Below are positions 44,599 through 55,147 of a DNA stretch of 64,000 nt, piece by piece. Numbering within the stretch: position 1 is the stretch's first letter; each line of letters opens with the position of its first letter. Where the stretch lies: contig OZ025649.1 in assembly GCA_964019335.1 (NCBI GenBank), positions 682,001-746,000 of the forward strand. The letters run 5' to 3'. Made by a program: the position numbers and the translations under genes. This DNA is from Diplonema japonicum. Lineage: Eukaryota > Euglenozoa > Diplonemea > Diplonemida > Diplonemidae. The notes beneath the pieces were generated by a model. It ran no database searches and was not told where the DNA came from. It saw only the letters and a program-made list of their open reading frames with translations.

Positions 44599-44669
44599 GC
44601 TTTTGTCACAGCGATCTCAATTACATCAGTGTCTAGGTGATTACATTAATAGCGCCGCCGAGTGTCAGA

Positions 44670-44743
44670 GGCGCCTTAGCTCAGTTGGTTAGAGCGCACG
44701 CCTAGTAAGCGTGAGGTCGAGGGTTCAAATCCCTCAGGTGCCT
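44670..44743 (+). tRNA. tRNA-Thr (anticodon AGT)
   Basis: This is a 74-nt cloverleaf: acceptor stem GGCGCCT/AGGTGCC, D arm with TAGCTCAGTTGG, anticodon stem CACGC/GCGTG around CTAGTAA (anticodon AGT, so normally edited to inosine), and T arm GAGGG-TTCAAAT-CCCTC. The discriminator is T. It lies 77 bp after the tRNA-Gln gene on the same strand. Confidence 0.95.
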
Positions 44744-44750
44744 TTTTTTT
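44743..44750 (+). terminator. Pol III T8 terminator of tRNA-Thr
   Basis: The eight-T run abuts the mature end of tRNA-Thr. With the downstream TTCTTCTAAAG (ending 44770) it may also form the pyrimidine tract and acceptor for the protein gene that starts at 44783. Confidence 0.7.
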
Positions 44751-44782
44751 CAAGTTAAGTTCTTCTAAAGGGTGGTGTAAAA

Positions 44783-45434
44783 ATGGGATGTTGTGTGAAT
44801 AAGGAAAAAGACCGGAAGGTTCAGGAGAATGAAGTCAGCATTGTCGTGTTGAAGAGCGGCGATGCAAAGAAGCTTCGGATGCATCCCAGCAGCAAGAGTG
44901 AGTACGTCGCTTGCTTAGATGTATGTCATGACTGAATTAACCATAAACAAACAGAAAATACGAATTACACCCGGCACGCGGATGACGGTAGTCGGAAAGT
45001 TCGCAGTGTGTGCAAAGTACACATTGGTGAGGGTGCACGGTACAACAGGCTTTTTGAGGAAACGGCATCTGATTCCCGTGGATAACGTTGAAGCAATTCA
45101 GAAGCTGAAGAGAGAGGTCATGGTGGCGCTGTGGTGTTTAGTTGGGAAGGAAGTACCAAGCATGTGCTGTACCGGGGTAATCTCGATGCTTATGACCGAA
45201 GTGGTTCCTTGGTGGTTGCTGACCACTCCCGTGGACAAACGGCTCGAAGCAGGCCCTCAGTCTGGAGTAGATATCCAAGCCTGGCGACAGATCGTCGAGG
45301 CTACAGCAGTACTTCCTCCGCCCCTACCTCTCAAAGAACTCGGCAACTCCGAAGAAGAAGACGACGAGGATTACACACACCCTTTTACTGTAGACCCAGC
45401 TGCCATACCCGGTTGCCCCTTCTTTCTGTCTTAA
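44783..45434 (+). CDS. Small N-terminally acylated protein with SH3-like segment and acidic tail
   Basis: Exons are 44783-44920 and 44955-45434 (205 aa), joined in phase across a 34-nt GTATGT intron. The N-terminus MGCCVNKEK is an N-myristoylation plus palmitoylation signal (Gly2, Cys3, Cys4), pointing to membrane or flagellar-membrane attachment. Residues about 47-100 (TPGTRMTVVGKFAVCAK... GTTGFLRKRHLIPV) look like a small beta-barrel, SH3-like. The tail has an acidic run (EEEDDED). No family was recognised. A second open frame, 45131-45457, overlaps; I prefer this frame because it is continuous from the ATG. Acceptor AAG at 44770. Confidence 0.7.
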
Positions 45435-47207
45435 AGTTTACACTTAACTATAATTAACTCTTCTCCCTCTCTCTCCTTTCTTTTTAAATTTTAATTAAAG
45501 ATCTTTTTTTTCCATTCTCTTGTCATGTTAAAAGAAGAATGTTTACTTGATATAAATAAATGGTGTGAACCTTGACTCTCTCCCTCCCTCCCAACTTCAA
45601 GTTCACCGAAGCCTTCTCCTCACGGGTGTTCTTGTTTCTGCTTCTCTTCAGGGGTCCTCCTGCCCCACCCACCTAAACACACATGCTGTTTCTGAAGTAT
45701 TCATTCAGGATGATCAGTACGTGGTCTCAGACCAACTTAATGCCAGTTCCATTTAGGTTACCAGCAGTCCCCTCCTTCTCACTCCTTCGTGTGAAATCCG
45801 TTTTTCATTCCCCGGGCAACTCCTCCCGTGCCGCTGTACCCTTTTCGGTGTCAGTGTCAGTGTGGCTCTGCTTGCAGCTTCTTCTGACAGTAAAATAATA
45901 GACTCTGCACCCCAAGCGATTTCCTCTTGCTGCAGCGAAACCTGCTCTGGAGATTTCCCCTTCTTTCTTTTTTGTTTTACAGCTTTTCTTCTTTTTTGTC
46001 TTTTCCATATGATTATTTTGCAGGGAGATAAAAAGAAACGAGAGAAAAAGAGTAACTTGAACTGGGAGGGGAAGAAATGTACCCTCTTCTTACCCTTTGC
46101 ATACCCCTGCCGCCCTTTCTTTGAAATAAATCTCACCGAGGTCATGCTTTTGTAGCAGAAGCACAATGGCCACCCCCCTGGTGAATTAGTTGCCCGAACA
46201 GAAGAACATGGGAGTGTCAACTAACTCCAGGGGTTTTCCTTCTTCTTCTTTTAACAGAATAGAGATACTGCAACTTCTATAGGCACGTTAAAGAAAAAAG
46301 AAGATATAGCGCAATGCTGGGGGAACAACGAGGAGTTTAAAAAGAAAAGAAAAGGAATTGACGAATTATTCATTGTTTTGTGAACAACGGTTACAAACTT
46401 TTTTACCGTAGAAGAATGATTTTTGTAATGCATAACGCTGCCTTACATTCTTTTTGATAATTACAATAACATGCATCGATCCATTACCCGAGTAGCGTGC
46501 AGCATCCGGGTGCCAGATGTGCTTTCCCCATCTACTTTCATCATCTCCCTTTTCTGTGTTGCAGCTTTGCTATGACATACCCTTGCAAGGCCGGGTCTAG
46601 ATCTTTATGTGCGCGAGCAGCCTCCTTTTGTGACCCCTCCACTTATTCTCTCTTTGCCTTCCCCATCTTGTCGCGTCGCACTTCCTGCTTTCATTTCTAC
46701 AATTTTCTTCCCCCTCCCCCTTCTTTTAAAAGGGTGGCCCTCCAGGAAGGGGCTTGTCCTGCACCTTGAGTTTTTCCTCCGACATAAATCGGCATATACC
46801 TCACGGATCACATAGAGCAAGCCACGTGGTACCTTGCAAGGAATCTTTTCGTTTACACTTTTTTTTGTCTATTTTTCTTTATTTCACCTCTTCCCTACCT
46901 CATCGAGCAGTCTTTCTAAAGACCGACGTTCCAAAAAGGAAAAAGTAACACATAACATATTGCAAGCATCGCTTTCATCGGTGGGCCTCAGCACTTGAGA
47001 CACATTTAGGCGTTTAAATTCTTTTCTTCCCTTTTCTCCAAGTACCCTTTCCCGCATTCTCCTACATTAGTCCTTAAGTAGTCTCTTTTCCCCCCCCATG
47101 TGTTTTCTACAGCAGAACGAGAATAATGTAACCCTTACGCTACCAGTCTATGATAACCATTTATCTCTTTTAGGCTTTGACGCCCTACTCCTGGTGGCCT
47201 AAGGGTT
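45435..47207 (+). other. Spacer with transposase fragment and acceptor tract
   Basis: No complete gene is supported. It holds a fragment related to piggyBac relic A (46736-46770), several CT-rich tracts, and TCTCTTTTAG ending at 47173, a candidate acceptor for the leishmanolysin gene. ORFs here are short and compositionally biased. Confidence 0.55.
46736..46770 (+). repeat. Fragment matching piggyBac relic A
   Basis: The stretch GGCCCTCCAGGAAGGGGCTT and its continuation match the reverse complement of 18121-18155 at about 31 of 34 bases. That part of relic A encodes the 'RGLVLYLEL' segment of the transposase; here the + strand reads KGLVLHLEF in a 68-codon ORF (46609-46815). It is a short remnant of a related element. 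Confidence 0.5.
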
Positions 47208-49268
47208 ATGGAAAATGGCAGGGGGAAAAGAAAGATCATTACATCACCATCAGGAGGAGGGGGGATGCTGGGGACAATATGGGTGATACACACAATGTGC
47301 CTGGCCAGCGGGGTCATTGACTACCCCTTAGATGCCATGCCGAGGATGGAGCAGAGCTATGGCCAGCACGGGAGGGAGGGGGTTGTGTTGAATGACAAAG
47401 AACCCATCCGCATCAGCTGGTTTCTTCATAATTTAACGTGCACGGGAAGCGGGCGGTGTTTCTGCTCTGAGGCAGGCGACAAGGTGAATAACTTCCAAGG
47501 GACTGACTTCACGTGTAAGGAAGAAGACGTGTTGACCGCGGAGAAGGAGGAGTACCTCACGCTCATCATGGGTGAGGCAGTGGCCTTTCTCCAAAAGGCT
47601 ATGCGCGTCCACCACGTGAATGGGCCTCTCAAAGGTGCGGCCCCAATATGCGGGATTCCTATGCCATCTGACCACTCGGACGTGAGGGGGGTCATGCTCC
47701 CAGCAGACCACCTTGTCACCGGTGTCCCAGAAACGGATTTCATCGTCTACGCCACTTCGGTTCCCTCTTCTAACCAGACGCAAGCCTGGGCTCTCTCTTG
47801 CCAGCTCGACCATCGTGAACGGCCCATCGTCGCTATGATCAACTTCGTCCCCGCCCTCCTCACCCCCGCCTCCAAGGTCACCGCACCCGCCGAACATACA
47901 AACTCTGTCAACACTGCCATCCATGAGCTCTTCCACGCCCTTGGCTACTCCGTGCAGTACTACACCTCCACAAGATGGTTCCCCACCTACCCCATCAAGG
48001 AAATCAACGGCAGACACTTCTTCACCGGTTCCAAGGTCCTCGAAAAAGCAAAAGAGCACTTTAACTGCTCCGAGCTCCAAGGCCTCGAACTCGAGAACCA
48101 AGGTGGGACCGGGACCATGCTCTCTCATTGGGAAAAGAGGATCCTCGGGAACGAAGCTATGACTGGTGCGCAGACAGATGAAGTGTCGGTGATTTCCGAG
48201 ATGACCCTCGCCTACTTTGAGGACTCGGGTCTGTACAGCGTAGACTACAGCATGGCGGGGAAGCTGAGGTTCGGGAAAGACAAGGGCTGCTCGTTTGTGC
48301 AAGATCGCTGCGACAAGATTGAGCCAAGGTCTGATTTTTGCTTCCCGGAACCATCAGAGCCGTACAGGGAGCAGTGTACATCGTCGCTTCTGGCACATGG
48401 CCCGTGCATGGTGGCACAGTACAACGCCGACCTCGACCCGGAGTACCAGTACTTCAGCGACCCGAAGCGTGGAGGATATGTAACCTTTTCGGACTACTGC
48501 CCTTTCTACAGTGCGCTGACGCAATGCACGGATGAAGACACCCATGACACGTTGTGCCCGAAGTACATTACTGAGAGAGACTGCGTAGTAGTGAAGGGAT
48601 GCGTGTGGGGGACAACCTGCGTGAGCATCAAGCACGTGGTGCAGGGTGAGTCCTTTGGTGCGTCATCAAGGTGCTTCAAGTCAGATGTGGTTGCGAAGGG
48701 ATGGAAGATCAACAGTGCCAGCAGGTGTTTTGATGTGACATGTGCCGCAGACAGCGCGTCGTACTTGGTCCGCGTGGGGACACATGATGTGTACTGTGGG
48801 CAGAACAATGCAGTGGGCATCACACCGGAAGGCTTCTCAGGCGACTGGATCGGAAGCATTCCGTGTGAAGACCCTTCTTTGTTATGTGACGGGACTGTTA
48901 AGGTAGGCGAAGTGCCATCGCCGCCGCCAATGCCGGAGACCAATCCTCCCGGGAAGAACAATGAGATCGATGTGAAGGCGCTGCTTCCCGTGGTGGGTGG
49001 TGGTGTCGCAGTGGTTATAATCGCCTTTGTTCTCTATAGATGGTATGTCATAGCATAGGGACAGTTAAACACGTTACCATTAACTTACAGTGTCTGCAAG
49101 TCGAAGCAGAAAGAGCCAAAGGGTGCGATGAAGAAGAACACGCGTGAGTTTGTCATGCCGCCTGCCACTATTCAAACGCAGAAGCTAGATGACGTCGTAG
49201 TCATGGACACCATGGATGGCCAGCCACTGCAGTCTCCTCTGCTTCCTTCGGGTCAGGTTGCTTCTTAG
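47208..49268 (+). CDS. Leishmanolysin-like (M8) metalloprotease with C-terminal membrane anchor
   Basis: Exons are 47208-49042 and 49091-49268 (670 aa). Two starts are possible: 47208, or 47265 (MLGTIWVIHTMCLASG), where the latter begins directly with a signal peptide. The zinc site is AIHELFHALGYS (HEXXH), followed by a distal His in MLSHWEKRI and a Met in NEAMTG, the M8 metzincin pattern. A Cys-rich C-terminal region follows, then one membrane helix (VVGGGVAVVIIAFVLYR). The second exon adds a Lys-rich cytosolic tail of about 60 residues. It is thus a type I membrane protease, unlike GPI-anchored gp63. Cell-surface proteolysis is inferred from the family. Confidence 0.9.
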
Positions 49269-50955
49269 TCTACTTTTGCTTTTCAGAGGGGATGGGTTGT
49301 TCCATTCTGTTGCTGCTGATTTGATGGTAGCGCTCTTTGCTTGATCATTTCCAAAGGGCCTTTGCCTGCAGGTTGGACACCCTCACAACATTAGTATGTT
49401 GATTAAATATAATGATCTGGTGGGAGAAATGGTTACGGTGTTCCTCCATTTTTTTTTAAAAACAAGAGTTCCCTTTCAACGACACCTTTTTTAAAGTTCT
49501 TTTTTTTTTTTTCCCCTTCACTTGGCGTAGTGCGTACTTTTCTACTCCAATTGTTTTTTAAAAAAAAAAGAGAACAGAAAAGCGACAAAGAATGGGGGGA
49601 AGGGGGGAAAAATAAAACGGTCAGTACATTAGTTCAGGAGGTCACTCCTTGTTTCTTTCTTTTTTTTTTTTTTTTTTTTTTTTTTGTTCTTCACTCTCTC
49701 TTCATTCCTTAAGCGAGGCATACCGATATCTAGGTAGTACCTACGCATTTTATGTTCACTTTTTACTGTGTGGTGCTAACTATAAAGAAAAAAAAGAAGA
49801 AAAAAAAAAGATGATTTACGAACTCCATCGGATTTTTGCATAGAAAGAAAGGAACCGAAACAGGAAGAATTTTTCTCTTTTTTTTTTTTTTCCCCCTTGT
49901 TTCGATCAGGGCTTCCTGTGAACACGGTAAAAGGGGGCATGTTGAGAGGTAAGGAAGAAAAACAAAGAACCATGACCATTACTGCGTCCAAAGCTTGATT
50001 TGACCTGCTGATTGTCGAAGCTATGTCGGTTCGGAGTGAACTTTTGTCCTCTCTTCTTGTTTGTTTTTGTTTCTGTTCTGTTTTCTCCATTCGATTTTGG
50101 GTCCAGTGTGAATGCGTGCCTTTCTCCCGCTCTCCCCAGGTACCCAGGTTCTTTTTTTTTTTTTTTTTTTTTTTTTGCTTGAACAAGAAGAACAATATAT
50201 TGATAATGAATTGTTAATGCTAAAAAAGAGTAGTGGCAGCATTGCTGGGCTTATCCTTCTACAGGTCAACCCCCGCTGTGCATACAACATACAATCAACC
50301 GACTCTTTTTTTTTTTATGACATTTATCTTTATTCTATAATATAACTATTTGTGCAACTTGTGCCGAGCAAGCAACTTTCACAGCTTTTTTAAAGGTATT
50401 TTTAGCTCGTGCGAACAAAAGAAAACATGTAGTCATAAAGAGAACAACAAAGACATGTCATAAAAATATATATATTTTTTTTTCTCGCTAACACTTGCTT
50501 GTTTTTTTTTTTTTTTTTGGTTTTGTTTTTTTTGTTACTCTTGGGTGAGGGCGGTGGAAAAGAAAAATAGAATAATAATAACACAGGAGCAAGGAGAATT
50601 ATCCACCGTTTTCCAAAGGAAAAGAAGAATAAGGAGGGGGAGGGGGAACATAACAGTCAAGGTGAACGCAATGAGACCTTTGGGTGCGAGCTCACACCAA
50701 TTCCTTTGCGCAGAAGAAGCGAGGGTGATTACTTCACATATCTGGAGTAGTGCTTCTAATCTCCAGGAAATGCAAAGAAGAAGAGGAGAAAAGCCCTGCG
50801 AAGGCAAAAAAAATAAAAAAGAAGAAAACTAGTTCTGCCATTAGTATCGACAACAGAATTGTTAAACAAAAAGAATGGATTCTGATTGCGTCATAGTAGG
50901 GCACATCGAATGCCACGGTTTTTGTTTTTGTTTTTGTTTAACCCTTATGCGGCCG

Positions 50956-51776
50956 GGGGGGTCTAATTGATTTTTGGATTTTCTTGATTTTGGGCTCTTG
51001 TTGGCATGGATCGAACATACTGAAGTCTTGGGGTTATTTCTTGATTCGAGGTACGCATTTGAAAGATATTTGAAATCTGCGTTCATTCCACTAAGTATTT
51101 TGTCGCGAGGACCCTTTTTTCGCAACTCAAGGGTTGGGTGTTCTTTGTTCCTTAGGATGCACGCATTGATAATTGTTACACCAAGCATGTTATGAAACAC
51201 TTTCGTGTACCACCGTTTCGATTTAACCTCTCTTCGGAATTTGGCAAGCCCCGCATCGCAGGCACCCCCCATGTGCCTATTTTAGAGATCAGCAAGATAC
51301 GGGCGTTCGTATGTGACCTTTCGTCCGAGGGATTATCGAAACGTGTTCTTGAAACTGTTGCTTCGTCTACAGGTAAAGTAGATAAAAGGCGCACGTCTCG
51401 TCTGCGACCAAGCAAGGTAGACCAGACCAGACTTGTTCTGATATGTCATGCTACCTGCTTCCATGGCACTCACGTCGGGTGGATCCCTCCGGTTTTTTCG
51501 GACCGTTCCACAGCAGTGTATTCCCACTTCTCTCATTTCGCGGAAGAGCTGAACACTGCTATACCAATTGTAATGTAAGTGGTAACCTTTGTCCTCATAT
51601 GCAGAGAGGAGCTTTCTTACAACAGCCTTCGGTGTTTCCCCTGCAAGTGTCGACCTCTGCCCTTCGTACACCATTATGTCGAGGCAGTACCGTGTGATGG
51701 AGGCTTCCTCTTCTTCAATATCTTCCTCTTCCTCTTGTTCTTCATCACCCCTCGTCAGAAGTAGGTGTCTCGTCAT
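50956..51776 (-). pseudogene. piggyBac transposase pseudogene, C-terminal half (relic B)
   Basis: The - strand pieces read in order through piggyBac motifs: YNWYSSVQLF (usual form DNxYxS, the catalytic Asp here replaced by Tyr) and GTVRKNRRDPP in 51776-51333; then RRDVRLLSTL in another frame (51415-51176); then KRWYTKVFHNMLG...NACILRN in a third (51272-50862). At least two frameshifts and the missing N-terminal half, including the first catalytic Asp, make it non-functional. Confidence 0.75.
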
Positions 51777-52012
51777 CGCTAAACAGGTCCAAAAAGCCTA
51801 AATGAGGCTGGGGGCTGCCCCCAATACGTTCGTTGTGTGCTGGCATGTTGATTTTAATAGGACTACAAATGGCCAAAAAAACACCCGTTTTTGGGGTGGC
51901 ACCCGGTGTCTCGGTACCCCCTTTAGGGTTGAAGTTATGAAGTTTCAGATAAATACAAATAGCGCATTTAACGCAGATTTTATATAACTCGAGCCGGGTT
52001 TTCAAGGGTGGG

Positions 52013-52879
52013 AGTGAAAATAATATTTTACATTATGTCACTCCCAGCTTTATTTTTCACTCCCAGTTTACCTTGAAATTAGGCCCAGGAGTGAAATAAT
52101 GTTCGAGCGTGAAATAATGTAACATTATTTCACTCCTGGGCCTAATTTCACCTATTTCGCCTATTTTTACAATGGGAAGGAAGCCGAAGGCAATGGGCAA
52201 AAAGGTGAAGGGTACAAAGGCAGAGGCGTCGAAGATCATGAACGCCAGCTTGCCATGAAAAGCACCAGCACTTACGAAGCAGAGTGGCAGCCGCTTTTGC
52301 TCTTTTCACAACTTCAGAACAACAAGATCGAAAAGCCCGACGGAAGACGAGTTAGTATAGTATTTCCAAGATATGAAGGACAATTTGGGCAAGTTACAGC
52401 AAGATCAACGCCATCATCCAACGAGACTTCGGTAAAAAAATGCAGAGCTTTCCCAGGGTTGCACTTCTTTTGAAGCGCTTTGAAGAAGGCCATGAGGTGA
52501 AAAAAGCTTCGGTGTTTAGTCAGGAACAAATGAAAGAGTATCTGGCAATGAAAATCAGCGACCCCTACAACATAGTGTGTCAGGCATATGCAGCTTGCAT
52601 GTTTGCAGGACAAAAGAGTCACACAAACTGAAATTTAGCGACGACACCCTGTAACCCAAATCCCACTTTTCACCTGTTGTAACCCTGCAACCTCCCACCC
52701 TTTCAAACCCGGCTCTTGTTAAATAAACAACGTATTAGTGAAAATAAGAGCATTATTCCACTTGTGGTGGCAGGTTTAACTCGTAGCTTTTTACTTCACT
52801 CGCTTCGCTCGTGAACTAAGATCCCTACTCGTTAAACCCCCTGCCACCACGCGTGAAATAATGCTATCTTATTTTCACT
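52013..52879 (+). mobile_element. Nested palindrome-ended element
   Basis: An 11-bp inverted repeat, AGTGAAAATAA, bounds 867 bp. Near the left end are a hairpin at 52009-52046 and a perfect 29-bp inverted repeat (52075-52103 with 52121-52149, 17-nt spacer), with ACTCC(C/T) units in both directions. Near the right end is a long imperfect hairpin (52737-52879) whose loop contains TCGCTTCGCTCG. Between them lie broken reading frames on the + strand. Hairpin-rich ends suggest replication or recombination signals of an unclassified element. Confidence 0.55.
52440..52631 (+). pseudogene. Possible fragment of a tyrosine-recombinase N-terminal domain
   Basis: The frame encodes KKASVFSQEQMKEYLAMK...VCQAYAACMFAGQKS, resembling the SAM-like N-terminal core-binding domain of Crypton-type tyrosine recombinases ('F..eei..fl......l..k.a....G..r'). 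The catalytic C-terminal domain is absent. Related frames upstream (from 52171 and 52255) are broken by stops. The match is by eye and weak. Confidence 0.3.
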
Positions 52880-53438
52880 TAATAAATAGCTATTAAATAT
52901 CTTTCCATTCCATCTTTTTTCCGTGAAAACCGGTCCAAGACTTTGGTTTGAATGGACCCGAGAACACTACACCTATTATCTACTCAAATATGAGTAGTTG
53001 GCCGCATAAGGGTTAAACTTAAATTTTTTACCTCTCAGATCCTTATGCATAATTGATATCAATATTGTAGCTTTAACCTGTTCCCCTTTATCTGTGGAGT
53101 TGACGACAGAGGGAAAGATGACAGTCACCAGAATAGATAGTGTTGAAAAGAAAGTGAGGAGGGGAAAAAGGGGAAAATACACACGAAGGCAGAACCCGAA
53201 CCGCTGTGCTGCCATGAATAAAAGAGGGTTTGCTTTTCTCGTCCCTCTCCCCCCTCACTGTTTCTTCTTCCCCCCCCCTATTTTATTCTTCTTTAGTCTA
53301 TTATGCTCCACCACTGTGGCTTGATCTGGTACTTCGGGGGTATTCCCTTTTTTTTTTTTCCCTTTTCATCTGGACTTCCTTCTTCCTTCCTCCTTTCTTA
53401 AGGTCCAACAAATAGATTTGAACAGGACGAGCCGGGGG

Positions 53439-55088
53439 ATGAAAAAGTGGCAACGTGTGAACTTGAGCACAACAATGGATATCCTAGAAGCATTCACGCA
53501 GGCTAGAGTGATGCATGCACGTGTGATTACAGGTGTCGAGAGTACGTTAGAGCAAAGAGGCCGTCTGCTTGGGTTCCAAGATGTAGCGCGATATATGGGG
53601 TTGGTTGGTAGTGGGGGAGAAGGTAGGTGGGGTCTCGTGAAGCATCTAGCTGATAAGCATCCTGTAAGCTATGCAGACGTGTGCAGGGTCGCAAGGGGTG
53701 TTGGTGTGGTCCGGACAGACGGACAGCGCGAGGCGTGCAAGACGATCGCGTCAGTGTTGAAGAAAGAGCCGTTTCTTATTGAGCAGATGCCGCATGACGA
53801 CTTCCTGGCCACTCTCACAACCCTGCATCACTCCGGTACCCTGCCCTTTATCTCTCAGTTGTTCGTTAGTGAAGCTGTTCGCCGTCTCACCACTTACACT
53901 ACACCACCCGCCTCCACCCTCGCCCTCACCACCCTTGTCCTCACTCAAAGCATTCCCCTTCTCACTCATCTTGAGGCACACCCCTCCCACGCCCTCCCGC
54001 TCACCCCCAGAGGATGCCTCGCCATCTTTCAGCTTGCCAGGAAGCACAACACCCCGAAGCTATCCCAAGCCTGCAAGCAATACCTATCTGAGGTGGACAC
54101 CTCTCTCTTAACACTGGGCGATGCAGCTACGTGCCTGCTGGCATCTAGTCTCGCGAAGGGCAGCGCACGCGACTGTTTGAAGTTTTTAGAGCACATCGAG
54201 CGTTTGACCGGCGTGCACGCGATGGGTGATGGAATAGCTGAGAGGCTCCCCCGGCGCAAGAGGAAGGGTTTGGCTGTTTGGGGTCAGAAGCCAGGTGCGA
54301 CCTCGCCTGTCTCACCACGAAAGGTGTCTGTTGGTGAAGCGGTGTTGCAGAGACGGGTGCTACAGGTGAGTGCGACAGGATGGGTGCTTGTGTTCCTCAA
54401 AGGACTGTTGAAATGGCGGTCGGTCATTGACAAGTCGAGGTTTCAGCCGATGATCGACTGGTGCGTCATGAAGGCGATGACGACGTCTTCAGAAGCACTG
54501 CGTGCAGGCACCTTGAATGGTGCGCGAAAGTTAGGCTGGTGGCACGCCCCTCTTCTGGAGCTGCAGGTGCAGCACTGCACTGCTTCCACACTGATTGAGA
54601 CCTTGCACCTTGTTGCGAGGTTGCCGTCTTCTTCTAAAGGTGCTTACTACAGTGCCCTCCTTTCCCACGCCGATGAGTCCATCGGGACTCTCGTGTTCAA
54701 AGGGCCAAAATCTTTCATCCATCTGATTCACGTGCACCGCGACAGCCTGACGTACCTCACAGCGGATCACTCCCTGACACTCTCAAATCTTATCAAAGCC
54801 GCTTCTTCTTTCAAAGAGCCTACAGTGCCTCGCACATACTTGCGTCTCTTCCTAGCTGCTTCATATGGCAGACAGTACTTCCCGTATCTCGAAAGGATCG
54901 CAGCGCAGACAGGTGCTGTTGTGCAAACGCAGAGGTTCTTGAAGTCTTGCAAGCAAGCACCTCATCTGGGCCCTGTGATCATTGCCCTCAAGCAGCTAGG
55001 CCTCGACCCTCGGCACTGGCAAGTCCACAAGCAGCACGGTGGGTTAGATGCACGGAAGAATCCGTGGAAGCTTAAGAGAGCGGTGTAA
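53439..55088 (+). CDS. Unrecognised 549-aa basic all-helical protein
   Basis: The first ATG (53439) follows a CT tract ending in CTTAAG at 53402. The product is basic and predicted helical throughout, with repeated 'LV..L.....' helix pairs, reminiscent of organellar helical-repeat proteins (FASTK or PPR type), though no clear repeat period can be read. The N-terminus MKKWQRVNLSTTMDIL could be a short mitochondrial presequence. The end, PHLGPVIIALKQLGLDPRHW, followed by a basic tail, may be a small RNA-binding end. Function is not assigned. The next gene begins 59 bp after its stop. Confidence 0.7.
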   Translation: MKKWQRVNLSTTMDILEAFTQARVMHARVITGVESTLEQRGRLLGFQDVARYMGLVGSGGEGRWGLVKHLADKHPVSYADVCRVARGVGVVRTDGQREACKTIASVLKKEPFLIEQMPHDDFLATLTTLHHSGTLPFISQLFVSEAVRRLTTYTTPPASTLALTTLVLTQSIPLLTHLEAHPSHALPLTPRGCLAIFQLARKHNTPKLSQACKQYLSEVDTSLLTLGDAATCLLASSLAKGSARDCLKFLEHIERLTGVHAMGDGIAERLPRRKRKGLAVWGQKPGATSPVSPRKVSVGEAVLQRRVLQVSATGWVLVFLKGLLKWRSVIDKSRFQPMIDWCVMKAMTTSSEALRAGTLNGARKLGWWHAPLLELQVQHCTASTLIETLHLVARLPSSSKGAYYSALLSHADESIGTLVFKGPKSFIHLIHVHRDSLTYLTADHSLTLSNLIKAASSFKEPTVPRTYLRLFLAASYGRQYFPYLERIAAQTGAVVQTQRFLKSCKQAPHLGPVIIALKQLGLDPRHWQVHKQHGGLDARKNPWKLKRAV

Positions 55089-55147
55089 CTTTACAGTACT
55101 TTTTATTTTATTTTTAAATAAGAATTTTGTGGTCATGATAGGGCATT

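Larger units (their letters stand above)
50938..53016 (-). mobile_element. piggyBac-like transposon relic B
   Basis: Target-site TTAA lies at 50938-50941 and 53013-53016. Inside it are perfect 13-bp inverted repeats, CCCTTATGCGGCC at 50942-50954 and GGCCGCATAAGGG at 53000-53012. This is the piggyBac end structure. An 18-bp subterminal palindrome, CTACTCA-aata-TGAGTAG, sits at 52980-52997. The - strand interior encodes the C-terminal half of a transposase. The N-terminal half is missing, and part of the interior is a nested element (52013-52879). Confidence 0.85.
49269..53438 (+). other. Long non-coding spacer with transposon relic
   Basis: No gene is supported. It contains T runs (49659-49685, 50152-50176), mixed A/T spacers, piggyBac relic B (50938-53016) with a nested palindromic element, and a CT tract ending in CTTAAG at 53402 before the next gene. 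Confidence 0.6.

Noticed and set aside
45131..45457. Alternative 108-codon frame overlapping the 44783 gene
   Set aside because: It is very Ser/Arg-rich and has no link to the acylated N-terminal exon, whereas the other frame runs unbroken from the ATG through the intron join.
47433..48302. 289-codon ORF antisense to leishmanolysin
   Set aside because: The sense frame carries HEXXH and all M8 motifs; the antisense frame is a composition shadow with no family features.
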